Assembly: GCA_045121095.1 (NCBI GenBank)
Contig: JBGVFN010000032.1
Coordinates: 1 to 64,000, forward strand
DNA length: 64,000 nucleotides
Source: TWA4 sp045121095
Lineage (GTDB): Bacteria; Bacillota; Clostridia; Lachnospirales; Lachnospiraceae
Direction: 5' to 3'
The notes under the pieces are model-generated. The model did no database searches. It was not told the origin of the DNA and saw nothing but the letters and a program-made list of their open reading frames with translations. Position 1 is the first letter of the stretch. Every line of letters starts with the position of its first letter. The position numbers were made by a program, and so were the translations under genes. Of the stretch, positions 45,594 to 54,188 are shown one piece after another.

Positions 45594-45685
45594 ATTATAA
45601 CTTATTTATCTCAAATTGAAAAGTGGCATATTTGAGTTTTTATCCGTACACCGAAACGGGAAAATAGTATATTTGAGTTTTTGTC
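45594..45685 (-). promoter_or_regulatory. fba promoter with two upstream direct repeats
   Basis: On the minus strand TTTTCA (45622-45617) and TATAAT (45599-45594) are spaced by 17. Just upstream are two copies of a 26-base motif (45618-45644 and 45660-45685; core AAAACTCAAATAT on the minus strand), 42 bases apart, that is four helical turns. They look like binding sites for a regulator. The rest of the 385-bp gap is taken by the tex 3' repeats. Confidence 0.55.
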
Positions 45686-45831
45686 TATATTCCAGAAGTT
45701 TTCCTGCCTTTTTTTGCTATTTTTGCCCACAGTTTTAAAAACCATTCCGCTTTTCCAGTCGAAAAAGTACCAATATTATCAAGACAGAATTGGTACTTTT
45801 CCCTGAATTCTTTTACCAGTCAATTGAGCAG

Positions 45832-45934
45832 CTTACTTCTGAATCCCTTTATGGTTAACGGAACGTCTTACTTCTGAATCCCTTTTATGGTTAACGGAAC
45901 GTCTTACTTCTGAATCCCCTTCATGGTCAGCTGG
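45832..45934. repeat. Tandem copies of the tex 3' end
   Basis: Three 35-36-base units; the third is the real end of tex. On the minus strand each reads LT(M/I)KGIQK and a stop. The two extra copies lie beyond the tex stop codon and each repeats TTAACGGAACGT-like linker DNA. This indicates local slippage or unequal duplication of the gene end. Confidence 0.8.
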
Positions 45935-48060
45935 ATGCGTTTTCGTTTCACGTCTACGCTCATGACCATGACATCTACCACATCACCTACTTTTACTGCT
46001 TCAGAAGGGTGTTTGATATACCGGTCTGTCAGCTGGGAAATGTGCACCAGACCATCCTGATGTACGCCGATGTCCACAAAAGCACCAAAATCGATTACGT
46101 TACGGACCGTTCCTTTCAAAACCATGCCCTCTTTCAGGTCTTCTAAAGAAAGCACGTCGCTTCGCAGTACAGGAGCCGGCATGTCCTCACGGGGATCACG
46201 GGCAGGTTTTTCCAGTTCCTTCAGAATATCCTGCAGGGTGGGTACACCGATTTCCAGCTGCGCTGCCAGTTTTTTCAGGTCTTTTACCTTTTTGGAAATA
46301 CCGCTGAAACCGGCAGGTGTCAGATTGGCGGTGTCAATGCCAAGAATCTGGGCCAGTTTCTGAACAGCTCCATAGCTTTCCGGATGAACGGCTGTGGCAT
46401 CCAGCGGATTTTTGCCGCCGTTGATACGCAGGAAACCGGCACACTGCTCGTAGGCCTTCGGTCCCAGTTTCGCAACCTTTAACAGTTGCTTGCGGTCTTC
46501 AAAACGGCCATTTTCTTCCCGGTAAGCGACAATATTTTTTGCTACTGTGGCAGAAATACCGGAAATATATTCCAAAAGAGACGCAGAAGCTGTATTCAGA
46601 TCCACACCGACTTTATTTACACAGTCTTCCACCACATTACTCAGCGATTCACCCAGTTTTTTCTGATTCATATCATGCTGGTACTGCCCTACACCAATGG
46701 AGCGGGGATCGATTTTAACCAGCTCTGCCAGAGGGTCCTGCAGACGGCGGGCAATGGAAACCGCGCTTCGCTGAGCCACATCAAAATCGGGAAATTCTTT
46801 GGCGGCCAGTTTGCTGGCAGAGTACACCGATGCACCGGCTTCATTAACAATCACATATTTGGCAGAACAATGAGTCTTCTTCAGATAATCAGCAATAATC
46901 TGTTCCGACTCTCTGGACGCAGTACCATTTCCCACAGAAATCAGGGTGATCTGATATTTCTGAATCAATTTGGTCAGCTCCGCTTCGGCTTCCTTTACCT
47001 TGTTCTGAGGTGCTGTGGGATAAATAACCTTGGTATCCAGCACTTTACCGGTAGGATCAATCACTGCCAGTTTGCAGCCGGTACGGAAAGCCGGATCCCA
47101 GCCCAGTACGGTGTGGCCTGCAATAGGAGGCTGCATCAGAAGCTGCTCCAGATTGCTGCCAAATACTTTTAAGGAAGAATCTTCTGCTTTTTCAGTGAGG
47201 GCACTGCGGATTTCCCGTTCTACAGACGGGGCGATCAAACGCTTATAACTGTCTTCAATCATCTCCAGCAGCGCCGGTGTGGTATTGGGATTATCCTTGA
47301 CCACCAGTTTATTCTTTAAATAAATATGAATACGGCGGACAGGAGCTTCAATTTTTACAGTCAGAACCTTCAGGTTTTCACCACGGTTCAAAGCCAGAAT
47401 CCGGTGAACCGCTGCCCGGCGGATCTGCTCCTGATATTCATAATACATTTTAAATACGCCATCCGGATCCGCTGCTGCATCTTTTAAAGAAGAAACCAGA
47501 AGTCCCTCCTCCATGGTCTGCTGACGGATAAAGCGGCGATAATCCGCCTGATCCGCCACCATTTCCGCCAGAATATCCATGGCACCGCTCAGAGCCTGCT
47601 GGGCATTTTCCACTTCTTTTTCCGGATTTACATAAGCTTCGGCCGCTTTCAGTGCCGGTTCCTCCAGACTCTCTGCAAGCAGTGCCTCCGCCAGAGGAAG
47701 CAATCCCTTTTCTCTGGCGATCATGGCACGGGTACGCCGTTTGGGACGATACGGGCGGTAAATATCCTCCAGTTCCACCTGTGTCATCACTTCTTCAATC
47801 TGCTGGCGCAGTTCCTCTGTCATCATGCCAAGACCTTCAATGGTGGCGATCACGGAAGTCTTCTTCTCCTCCAGATTTCGCAGATAGGTCAGGCGCTCAT
47901 CCAGATTTCGCAATACTTCATCATTCAGACCGCCTGTTACTTCCTTTCGATAACGGGCAATAAACGGAATCGTATTTCCTGCATCAATCAATTCTATGGT
48001 AGCATCCACCTGATGAAGACCAATTTTCAATTCAGTTGCTATAGTTTGAGCAATATTCAT
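45904..48060 (-). CDS. tex: Tex-family RNA-binding transcription accessory protein
   Basis: A 718-residue cytosolic protein with the Tex layout: N-terminal helical region (IPFIARYRKEVTGGLNDE), a YqgF/RNase H-like domain (GWDPAFRTGCKLAVID), helix-hairpin-helix motifs (SASLLEYISGISATVAKNIV, GKNPLDATAVHPE) and a C-terminal S1 RNA-binding domain (VLKGTVRNVIDFGAFVDIGV). Tex proteins bind nucleic acid and affect transcription and stress tolerance. AAAGGA precedes the ATG. The last eight codons are duplicated twice downstream of the stop. Confidence 0.95.
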   Translation of the reverse strand: MNIAQTIATELKIGLHQVDATIELIDAGNTIPFIARYRKEVTGGLNDEVLRNLDERLTYLRNLEEKKTSVIATIEGLGMMTEELRQQIEEVMTQVELEDIYRPYRPKRRTRAMIAREKGLLPLAEALLAESLEEPALKAAEAYVNPEKEVENAQQALSGAMDILAEMVADQADYRRFIRQQTMEEGLLVSSLKDAAADPDGVFKMYYEYQEQIRRAAVHRILALNRGENLKVLTVKIEAPVRRIHIYLKNKLVVKDNPNTTPALLEMIEDSYKRLIAPSVEREIRSALTEKAEDSSLKVFGSNLEQLLMQPPIAGHTVLGWDPAFRTGCKLAVIDPTGKVLDTKVIYPTAPQNKVKEAEAELTKLIQKYQITLISVGNGTASRESEQIIADYLKKTHCSAKYVIVNEAGASVYSASKLAAKEFPDFDVAQRSAVSIARRLQDPLAELVKIDPRSIGVGQYQHDMNQKKLGESLSNVVEDCVNKVGVDLNTASASLLEYISGISATVAKNIVAYREENGRFEDRKQLLKVAKLGPKAYEQCAGFLRINGGKNPLDATAVHPESYGAVQKLAQILGIDTANLTPAGFSGISKKVKDLKKLAAQLEIGVPTLQDILKELEKPARDPREDMPAPVLRSDVLSLEDLKEGMVLKGTVRNVIDFGAFVDIGVHQDGLVHISQLTDRYIKHPSEAVKVGDVVDVMVMSVDVKRKRIQLTMKGIQK

Positions 48061-48167
48061 ATATTTAATCCTTTTCTGTTATGATTTTACGACTTTCAGT
48101 TCATGAGCTGTTATGATTTTATGGTTTCCAGCTCACGAAAATTTTACGGTTTCTTCATTACTGTCCC

Positions 48168-48474
48168 TAATACTACAGCGAACATTACTTAAATACTACC
48201 TGAATTTTTATAAAAAACGTAAATGGCGGAATTACAGACCTGTATTGCTAAGGAGACCTTTGGTCAAACGTCGGCACTTAACGAGCGACTTTCTGTAAAG
48301 AAAGACGAGAGTTTAGTGTCCGCTACGTTTGGGCATCGTTAACATGCAAACAAAGCTCCAGTGAAGCTTTGTTTGGAGAGCGAGAGCGTGTCTCCGTGTA
48401 ATACAGGTCTGTAATGGAGCCTTCACTGCCTATATCCAGGTAAAGTTACGTTATCAATGTTCGCTCTAGTATGA
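48168..48474. repeat. Fold-back structured repeat, copy B
   Basis: Same family as 26268-26538, same orientation. Terminal inverted repeats ACTACAGCGAAC / GTTCGCTCTAGT match each other at 11 of 12 positions. Compared with copy A it carries about 43 extra bases (48335-48377), themselves a hairpin (AAACAAAGCT / AGCTTTGTTT), and paired substitutions in the central stem. It lies in the 681-bp gap between tex and the ABC operon. Confidence 0.75.
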
Positions 48475-48571
48475 GATGGCACCAAAATCTCCAGCACTCC
48501 GAAACTGGTTACATTTTACATGCTTTCCCCGTTTTTAGCAAGTAGGAGGAATTTTCTCCACCACAAATGAA

Positions 48572-48716
48572 TTGACAATCCTTTCTGACTTGTGTTAGAC
48601 TACAACTCCTTGCATTCGGTGTCTGATTGGCAAAATCCAACAGAACCAGACCGACTTGGAAAGATATGGAAACTTTTCACCTGTGTCGCGGATATCCTCA
48701 GCGGGCCTGCGACACA
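48572..48716 (+). promoter_or_regulatory. Promoter and leader hairpin of the ABC exporter operon
   Basis: TTGACA at 48572-48577 with an imperfect TTAGAC 17 bases later. The leader ends in an 8-bp stem TGTGTCGC (48682-48689) / GCGACACA (48709-48716), 15 bases before the AGGAGG of the ATPase gene. No T tract follows, so it may control translation or RNA stability rather than terminate. Confidence 0.45.
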
Positions 48717-48741
48717 CATATAACTACCAGGAGGAAGCAAA

Positions 48742-49530
48742 ATGATTACGATGAACAACATTTGCAAGTCGTACAAAATTGCAAAACGAAACGCAGGTTT
48801 TAAAGAAGCCTGCAAATCTTTTTTTCACAGAGAGTATGACACCATTGATGCTCTGAAAGATGTAAGCTTTACCATTGAGGATGGTGAGATGGTGGGCTAC
48901 ATCGGCCCGAATGGAGCAGGGAAAAGCTCTACTATTAAAATTTTAAGCGGAATATTGACACCTGACAGCGGCACTTGTCTTGTGGACGGACGTGTTCCAT
49001 GGAAGAACCGGATTCAGCATGTTCGTGAGATCGGAGTTGTGTTTGGACAGCGTTCACAGCTGTGGTGGGATGTTCCGGTAATTGATTCCTTTGAATTGTT
49101 GAAAGACATCTACTCTATTCCCAATTCCACTTATCATGAAAATCTGGATGAACTGACGGAACTGCTGAATCTGGGCGAACTGCTTCGTTCTCCGGCCAGA
49201 CAGTTATCTCTTGGACAGCGCATGCGATGCGAAATCGCTGCTTCTCTGCTGCACAGCCCCCGTATTCTTTTCCTGGATGAACCCACCATCGGCCTGGACG
49301 CTGTTTCCAAACTGGCTGTACGGGACTTTATCCGAAAACAAAATGAGATTCACGGCACGACTGTCATTTTGACCACCCATGATATGCAGGACATTGAAGC
49401 CCTGACGAAACGGATTATTCTAATTGGAAAAGGGCAGATTCTAATGGATGGGACACTGGAAGATATTAAACATGGTAATGAAAATATGGATGAAACGGTA
49501 GCAGAGCTGTACCGTACTTATGAGATTTAG
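48742..49530 (+). CDS. ABC transporter ATP-binding protein (ABC-2 exporter type)
   Basis: A 262-residue ATPase. Walker A GPNGAGKSS (about 55-63), Q-loop region VVFGQRSQLWW, signature LSLGQRMR, Walker B ILFLDEP and the switch His in TTHDM. The FGQRSQLWWD-P stretch is typical of ATPases paired with ABC2_membrane_6 (DUF990) permeases. CAGGAGG precedes the ATG. Two such permeases follow directly, so the three form one exporter. Substrate is unknown; related systems export toxic compounds, which is only a guess here. Confidence 0.92.
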   Translation: MITMNNICKSYKIAKRNAGFKEACKSFFHREYDTIDALKDVSFTIEDGEMVGYIGPNGAGKSSTIKILSGILTPDSGTCLVDGRVPWKNRIQHVREIGVVFGQRSQLWWDVPVIDSFELLKDIYSIPNSTYHENLDELTELLNLGELLRSPARQLSLGQRMRCEIAASLLHSPRILFLDEPTIGLDAVSKLAVRDFIRKQNEIHGTTVILTTHDMQDIEALTKRIILIGKGQILMDGTLEDIKHGNENMDETVAELYRTYEI

Positions 49531-49543
49531 GGGGCACTATAAT

Positions 49544-50347
49544 ATGAAGAAATACCTTTCATTTTTCCGCCTTCGTTTTTCCATGGGACTGCAGTATCGA
49601 GCTGCTGCGCTGGCAGGTATTGCCACTCAGTTTGCCTGGGGCGGCATGGAAATTCTGGTTTTCCGCGCCTTTTATGAAGCCGACGCTTCCAGTTTTCCCA
49701 TGAGTTTTTCTGCTACGGCCTCTTATCTCTGGATGCAGCAGGCATTTCTGGCTCTGTTTGCCGCCTGGATGATTGAAAATGAGATTTTTGATTCCATTTC
49801 AAATGGCAATATTGCTTATGAGCTTTGCCGGCCCATCCGTATTTATGATATGTGGTTTTCCCGGAGCATGGCACTCCGCCTCTCCCGGGCAGTTCTTCGC
49901 TGCTTTCCTATTTTAATTTTTGCAGCTTTCCTGCCAGAACCTTACGGTATGTGCGCCCCGACAAGTATTTTTCATTTTCTGTTGTTTCTCATTACGCTGC
50001 TGTTGGGACTGATGGTAACTGTGGCATTTTGCATGCTGGTCTATGTATTGACCTTTTTTACCATCTCACCGGACGGGCTTCGCATGGTATTTGTCTCCGC
50101 TGTGGAATTTTTTGCCGGTGCCGTCATCCCATTGCCCTTTTTTCCACGCAAATTGCAGCTGCTTTTTGAACTGCTCCCTTTCGCTTCCATGCAAAATGTT
50201 CCCCTGCGTATTTACAGCGGCAGTATGACAGAACCAGAAATGACAAAAGCGATGATTCTGCAGGTTTTCTGGCTGATTGTATTAGCTGCGGGCGGAAGAG
50301 CCCTATCTATTTTTGCTGAGAAAAAAGTGGTCGTACAGGGAGGTTGA
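49544..50347 (+). CDS. ABC-2 family transporter permease (DUF990-like), first subunit
   Basis: A 267-residue protein with six hydrophobic segments, N-terminal FFRLRFSMGLQYRAAALAG, and the GNIAYELCRPI-x-YDMWFSR stretch typical of ABC2_membrane_6 permeases. The start at 49544 has GGGGG upstream; an earlier in-frame start would overlap the ATPase gene by 11 bases. The downstream permease starts five bases after its stop. Likely forms a heterodimer with it. Confidence 0.85.
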   Translation: MKKYLSFFRLRFSMGLQYRAAALAGIATQFAWGGMEILVFRAFYEADASSFPMSFSATASYLWMQQAFLALFAAWMIENEIFDSISNGNIAYELCRPIRIYDMWFSRSMALRLSRAVLRCFPILIFAAFLPEPYGMCAPTSIFHFLLFLITLLLGLMVTVAFCMLVYVLTFFTISPDGLRMVFVSAVEFFAGAVIPLPFFPRKLQLLFELLPFASMQNVPLRIYSGSMTEPEMTKAMILQVFWLIVLAAGGRALSIFAEKKVVVQGG

Positions 50348-50351
50348 TACT

Positions 50352-51185
50352 ATGGAAATGAAACATAACTATAAAAACATAAGTAAAAAAAATAACCGAT
50401 ACCACGAACTGCGCCTGTACAAACATTACGTTTCCATCAACATCCGAAGTATGATGCAGTATAAGACATCTTTTCTTCTGACCACAATCGGACAGTTTCT
50501 GGTCTCTTTCAATGTATTTTTAGGGGTCTTTTTCATGTTTCAGCGTTTTTCAGCTGTGGAAGGATTTACATACAGCGAAGTACTCCTATGTTTTTCCGTA
50601 ATGCTGCTGGAATTTTCACTGGCGGAAATGTTTGCCCGCGGATTTGATTCCTTCCCATCCATGGTACGAAGCGGTTCCTTTGACCGGGTACTGGTACGGC
50701 CCCAGAGTGAAATTCTCCAGGTACTGGGAAGCAAATTTGAACTGACCCGCATCGGAAGAATGTTCCAGGCAATTGTGATGTTCATCTATGGAATTGCCGC
50801 CAGCCATGTTGCATGGACTCCATTGAAAATCCTTACGATCTTCTTTATGCTGCTGGGCGGAACCGCCCTCTTTTCCGGCATTTTCCTGATCTATGCCGCC
50901 CTCTGCTTTTTCACACTGGACGGACTGGAATTTATGAACATCCTTACAGACGGCGCCAGAGAATACGGAAAATATCCCCTTAGCGTATATGGAAAACGAA
51001 TGCTGCAGTTTACCACCTTTGTGATCCCCTATGCATTGGTTCAGTATTATCCGCTGTTATATCTCCTCGGCCGGAAAACAGAGCTTTTTTATGTGTTTCT
51101 GCCTCTTCTGGCATTTTTATTTCTGATACCGTGCTATTTCATCTGGCGATTTGGGGTACGGCATTATCAATCAAGCGGATCGTGA
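50352..51185 (+). CDS. ABC-2 family transporter permease (DUF990-like), second subunit
   Basis: A 277-residue, six-helix membrane protein. Start 50352 has GGGAGG upstream. Family-like segments: YKTSFLLTTIGQFLVSFNVF, SGSFDRVLVRPQSEILQVLG and YPLSVYGKRMLQFTTFVIPYALVQYYPLLYL. It is the final gene of the exporter operon. A 21-bp tandem repeat array lies some 40 bases beyond its stop codon. Confidence 0.85.
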   Translation: MEMKHNYKNISKKNNRYHELRLYKHYVSINIRSMMQYKTSFLLTTIGQFLVSFNVFLGVFFMFQRFSAVEGFTYSEVLLCFSVMLLEFSLAEMFARGFDSFPSMVRSGSFDRVLVRPQSEILQVLGSKFELTRIGRMFQAIVMFIYGIAASHVAWTPLKILTIFFMLLGGTALFSGIFLIYAALCFFTLDGLEFMNILTDGAREYGKYPLSVYGKRMLQFTTFVIPYALVQYYPLLYLLGRKTELFYVFLPLLAFLFLIPCYFIWRFGVRHYQSSGS

Positions 51186-51225
51186 GAAAAATCCTCTCAG
51201 CTACCCAAGCTACTACCTCAAAATA

Positions 51226-51322
51226 CTACCCAAGCTACCCAAGATGCTACCCAAGCTACCCAAGATGCTACCCAAGCTACCCAAGATGCTACCCAAGCTA
51301 CCCAAGATGCTACCCAAGATGC
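51226..51322. repeat. 21-bp tandem repeat array
   Basis: Between four and five copies of CTACCCAAGATGCTACCCAAG between the ABC permease and the GNAT gene. The unit itself contains two CTACCCAAG half-repeats. Every frame is open through it, generating spurious ORFs. No stem or T tract is visible. Confidence 0.85.
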
Positions 51323-51390
51323 AAAACTCAAATAAGAAGCAGCCAAAAAGGTCATTGGAAGTTCCTTATCAATATTAAAGACCTGTGCCT

Positions 51391-51918
51391 CTAAAATCTC
51401 AGCCGCATCTGATACCACACCACATTTCCATGCACAGACTGGGAGATTCCTTCATTTACGAAACCAAATTTCGCATAATAATGGATCAACCGGTCTTTGC
51501 ATGTTAATACAAGTCCTTCTCTTCCCTGAGCTTTTGCATCAGCGATGACCTGTTTTAAAATCTGTTCTGCGCAGCCTTTTCTGCGATATATGGGAATGGT
51601 ATTTACACCAAAAATCATCTGCCATTTTCCGTGCTCATTATGCAGACTGGCGTTATCATACATTTCATCCCGTAAATCGGGCTCATCTGTTACCATACCA
51701 TTGACAAAACCAACCAGTATATCTCCATCGGATATATCCTTATTAAACGTATTCTCATTAGAAGCGCCTTCATCATACAACAGCCAGAAATGCTCCGGAT
51801 AAGATTGCAGCCTTGCCCGAAAGCTGGCCTCGGAAGCTGCTTCCGCTGCCGGAAAACATTCTGCCTCCACAGCTGTGACTGCCTGTAGATCATGAATTGT
51901 TGCGTTGCGTATATACAT
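51391..51918 (-). CDS. GNAT family N-acetyltransferase
   Basis: A 175-residue single GNAT domain (IRNATIHDLQAVTAVE at the N-terminus, acetyl-CoA loop IYRRKGCAEQILKQVI, YYAKFGF near the end). The order resembles arylalkylamine-type acetyltransferases. AGAGAGGAA precedes the ATG. Substrate is not predictable. Convergent with the ABC operon across the tandem repeat. Confidence 0.88.
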   Translation of the reverse strand: MYIRNATIHDLQAVTAVEAECFPAAEAASEASFRARLQSYPEHFWLLYDEGASNENTFNKDISDGDILVGFVNGMVTDEPDLRDEMYDNASLHNEHGKWQMIFGVNTIPIYRRKGCAEQILKQVIADAKAQGREGLVLTCKDRLIHYYAKFGFVNEGISQSVHGNVVWYQMRLRF

Positions 51919-52043
51919 ATTTTTATTCCTCTCTGCGTTTCCATTGGAAATCCAATCGTTTCAAAAATATTGATGATTGTCACACCTTGCAGAAATAATT
52001 ATACTGAATTTGATAGCGAAATTCAAGAAAGAAGATCTCATAA

Positions 52044-52121
52044 CAATATGGCAGAACTACAATTTCCACAGATGATATTTTCTATCTATCATCAAAGGGA
52101 ATGTGTATTTCTGCCATATTG
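52044..52121. repeat. Fold-back element between the GH3 and GNAT genes
   Basis: A 78-base stem-loop with 13 perfectly paired outer bases (CAATATGGCAGAA / TTCTGCCATATTG) and inner pairing (GATGATA / TATCATC). It sits 57 bases past the GH3 stop. It may serve as terminator or be a small MITE; no flanking T tract is obvious. Confidence 0.65.
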
Positions 52122-52177
52122 CGTTAACAGATATCTTCCATTATGTGTTACACGAACTAAAACAACGGATTTCCCAA

Positions 52178-53944
52178 TTACAGTCTTGCATCAAACAGTC
52201 CGCAGAAGCTGTCGATGGGATCCTTTGCGGTAAAGGATTCTTCTCCTGCGATCATTTTTTCAACCAACGCGTCTAAAGTGCTGTCTTTGCTGTCATAGGT
52301 GTTGATATAGGTTCTTGCCTGAGGGATGTCAGCCAGCATGGTGGGCTGTCCGCAGCCTACTACAACTACAGGAAGTTCAAATACATACCACGGGATTTCG
52401 CCGCCGCCTTTGGACATACCAAATGCAGGTCTGCCGTTTGATACGTCACACAGGGTGATAACCAGATCCATATCTTTCAGGAAGTCTTTAATTGCATTCT
52501 TTCCTGCAAAATAGATATTGATATCCGGCTTCTGTCCTGCTGCGATCTGTTTTTTCATCTTATCCAGAGGACTTTCATAAACAAATGCGTCAAATCCTTT
52601 TGCACACAGTTTTTCTTTCAGTGCTTCTGCAGGATTGCCGCCTGCATATCCCATCAGCTTCATCAGGTCTGCCATGGGGCCGCTTGCGCCTTTTACGTGA
52701 ACGATCATAATTCTCTTATAACGTTCGGGAGTAATGGGCAGTACGTCTTTATCTTTGTATTTAACAAGAGTAACAGAATCGTTGCTGATGGCTTTCTGCA
52801 TCTCTTTGTATTCTTCTTTGCCGATTGCTTCTGCCAGTACGTCAGGCTGAGGAACCAGGTCTTCTTTTGCTTTCTTGTTCAGACCCATATGTGCCTTCAG
52901 GCCCAGGATTCTGGTGAGGGCTTCGGTCATTCTTTCTTCACTGATAATACCGGTCTTGTAAGCATTCAGCATGGTAGCGAAATCTTCTTCAGGGTCGTTG
53001 AAGAACAGGAACATGTCACAGCCTGCATTAATGGCGGTGGGCAGCATGTCACTTCTCTTCATACGGTCAGTCATACCTACCATATGAGAAGCATCGGTTA
53101 CAACCATACCGTTGAAGCCAAGTTTTTCACGAAGCAGTACCGTCATCAGGTTGTAGCTTAAAGTAGCAGGCATCATTTCATCTTCTGTGATGTTGGGATT
53201 GATGGCCTTTTCATATTCAGGCAGGAAAATATGACCGCCCATGATGGCATCCAGACCGTTGTCGATCAGGGTTTTATAAACCATACCATAGGTTTCATCC
53301 CATTTTTCCACACTGAAATCATTTACGTTGTTGGAAAGATGCGCATCTCTGAAGTCCAGTCCATTGCCGGGGAAATGTTTTGCAGCACATGCAAATCCAG
53401 GAATGGTGTGCGCGCCATTCAGATAAGCAGCACTCATTTTTGCAACACGTTCGGGATCGTTACCAAATGCGCGTCCGATGATTTCGGTATTTTCCCAGTT
53501 ATAAGCGATATCGCATACAGGTGCAAATGCCATGTTGCAGCCGATGGCAGCAGCTTCTTCATTGGACATTTTACCCAGTGCGTATGCATATTCTTCTTTG
53601 CCGGTAGCGCCGATTTTTACGCCGGAGCCAATGAAAGTACCGCCTGCAAAAGCACCATCACCGCCTGCTTCTGTATTGGTCGCAATAAATACGGGAATTT
53701 TGGCATATTTCTGCAGTTTACGGTTGTGTTCCTGAAGGGCTGCACCGGGAGCGGGATTGTAACGGCAGCCGCCCAGATGGTATTTTTCCATCAGCTCCTT
53801 CAGATGAGATTCTTCGTGGGAGGAAGTCAGCTGGAAAAACAGCTGTCCTACTTTTTCTTCGTCAGTCATACCTGCAATGGTATCTTCTACCCATTTGCAG
53901 TCTTCGTCTGACAGATAGTACGGATTTGCTTTTAAATCAACCAT
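52178..53944 (-). CDS. Glycoside hydrolase family 3 (beta-N-acetylhexosaminidase/beta-glucosidase-like)
   Basis: A 588-residue cytosolic enzyme without signal peptide. The GH3 N-terminal barrel has DEEKVGQLFF, AFAPVCDI, AAKHFPGNGLDFRDAH (NagZ-like KHFPG motif with DxxxAH variant) and the nucleophile Asp in VVTDASHM. A C-terminal alpha/beta sandwich follows (RIMIVHVKGA, PVVVVGCGQP). Last gene of the GUS-GPH-HAD-GH3 run, separated from the HAD gene by a terminator hairpin. A role in breaking down conjugated or host-glycan sugars fits the neighbours. Substrate is uncertain. Confidence 0.9.
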   Translation of the reverse strand: MVDLKANPYYLSDEDCKWVEDTIAGMTDEEKVGQLFFQLTSSHEESHLKELMEKYHLGGCRYNPAPGAALQEHNRKLQKYAKIPVFIATNTEAGGDGAFAGGTFIGSGVKIGATGKEEYAYALGKMSNEEAAAIGCNMAFAPVCDIAYNWENTEIIGRAFGNDPERVAKMSAAYLNGAHTIPGFACAAKHFPGNGLDFRDAHLSNNVNDFSVEKWDETYGMVYKTLIDNGLDAIMGGHIFLPEYEKAINPNITEDEMMPATLSYNLMTVLLREKLGFNGMVVTDASHMVGMTDRMKRSDMLPTAINAGCDMFLFFNDPEEDFATMLNAYKTGIISEERMTEALTRILGLKAHMGLNKKAKEDLVPQPDVLAEAIGKEEYKEMQKAISNDSVTLVKYKDKDVLPITPERYKRIMIVHVKGASGPMADLMKLMGYAGGNPAEALKEKLCAKGFDAFVYESPLDKMKKQIAAGQKPDINIYFAGKNAIKDFLKDMDLVITLCDVSNGRPAFGMSKGGGEIPWYVFELPVVVVGCGQPTMLADIPQARTYINTYDSKDSTLDALVEKMIAGEESFTAKDPIDSFCGLFDARL

Positions 53945-54020
53945 AATTATCTACTCCTTTTTTAATGTTTATAAAAATCGTAACCGTTCAGCCTTGCTGA
54001 ATAGTTAAAAAAAACTTAAA

Positions 54021-54069
54021 ACAGCGGCATGAACCGGGCCGCCTGCAAAACGACCGGCCAAACCGCTGT
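54021..54069 (-). terminator. Terminator after the HAD gene
   Basis: ACAGCGG / CCGCTGT with internal GGCCG pairing, followed on the minus strand by TTTTAAGTTTTTTTT. Three direct copies of CTGATGATTCA (54100, 54120, 54156) lie between it and the HAD stop. Confidence 0.75.
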
Positions 54070-54188
54070 CTGTTACATAAATTCAGTACCATTCAGACTC
54101 TGATGATTCATCCTGCTCCCTGATGATTCAAAGACAGGATAAAAACTTTTATTCTCTGATGATTCAAACACAGAACTGAATCAGTATA

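Noticed and set aside
26268..48474. Composite transposon bounded by repeat copies A and B
   Set aside because: The 22 kb between them contains conserved housekeeping genes in normal order, so the two copies are independent insertions.
51131..51418. Proteins of YPSYPRC, LPKLPKM or WVASWVAW repeats
   Set aside because: These are translations of the 21-bp tandem repeat in several frames on both strands, without ribosome sites.
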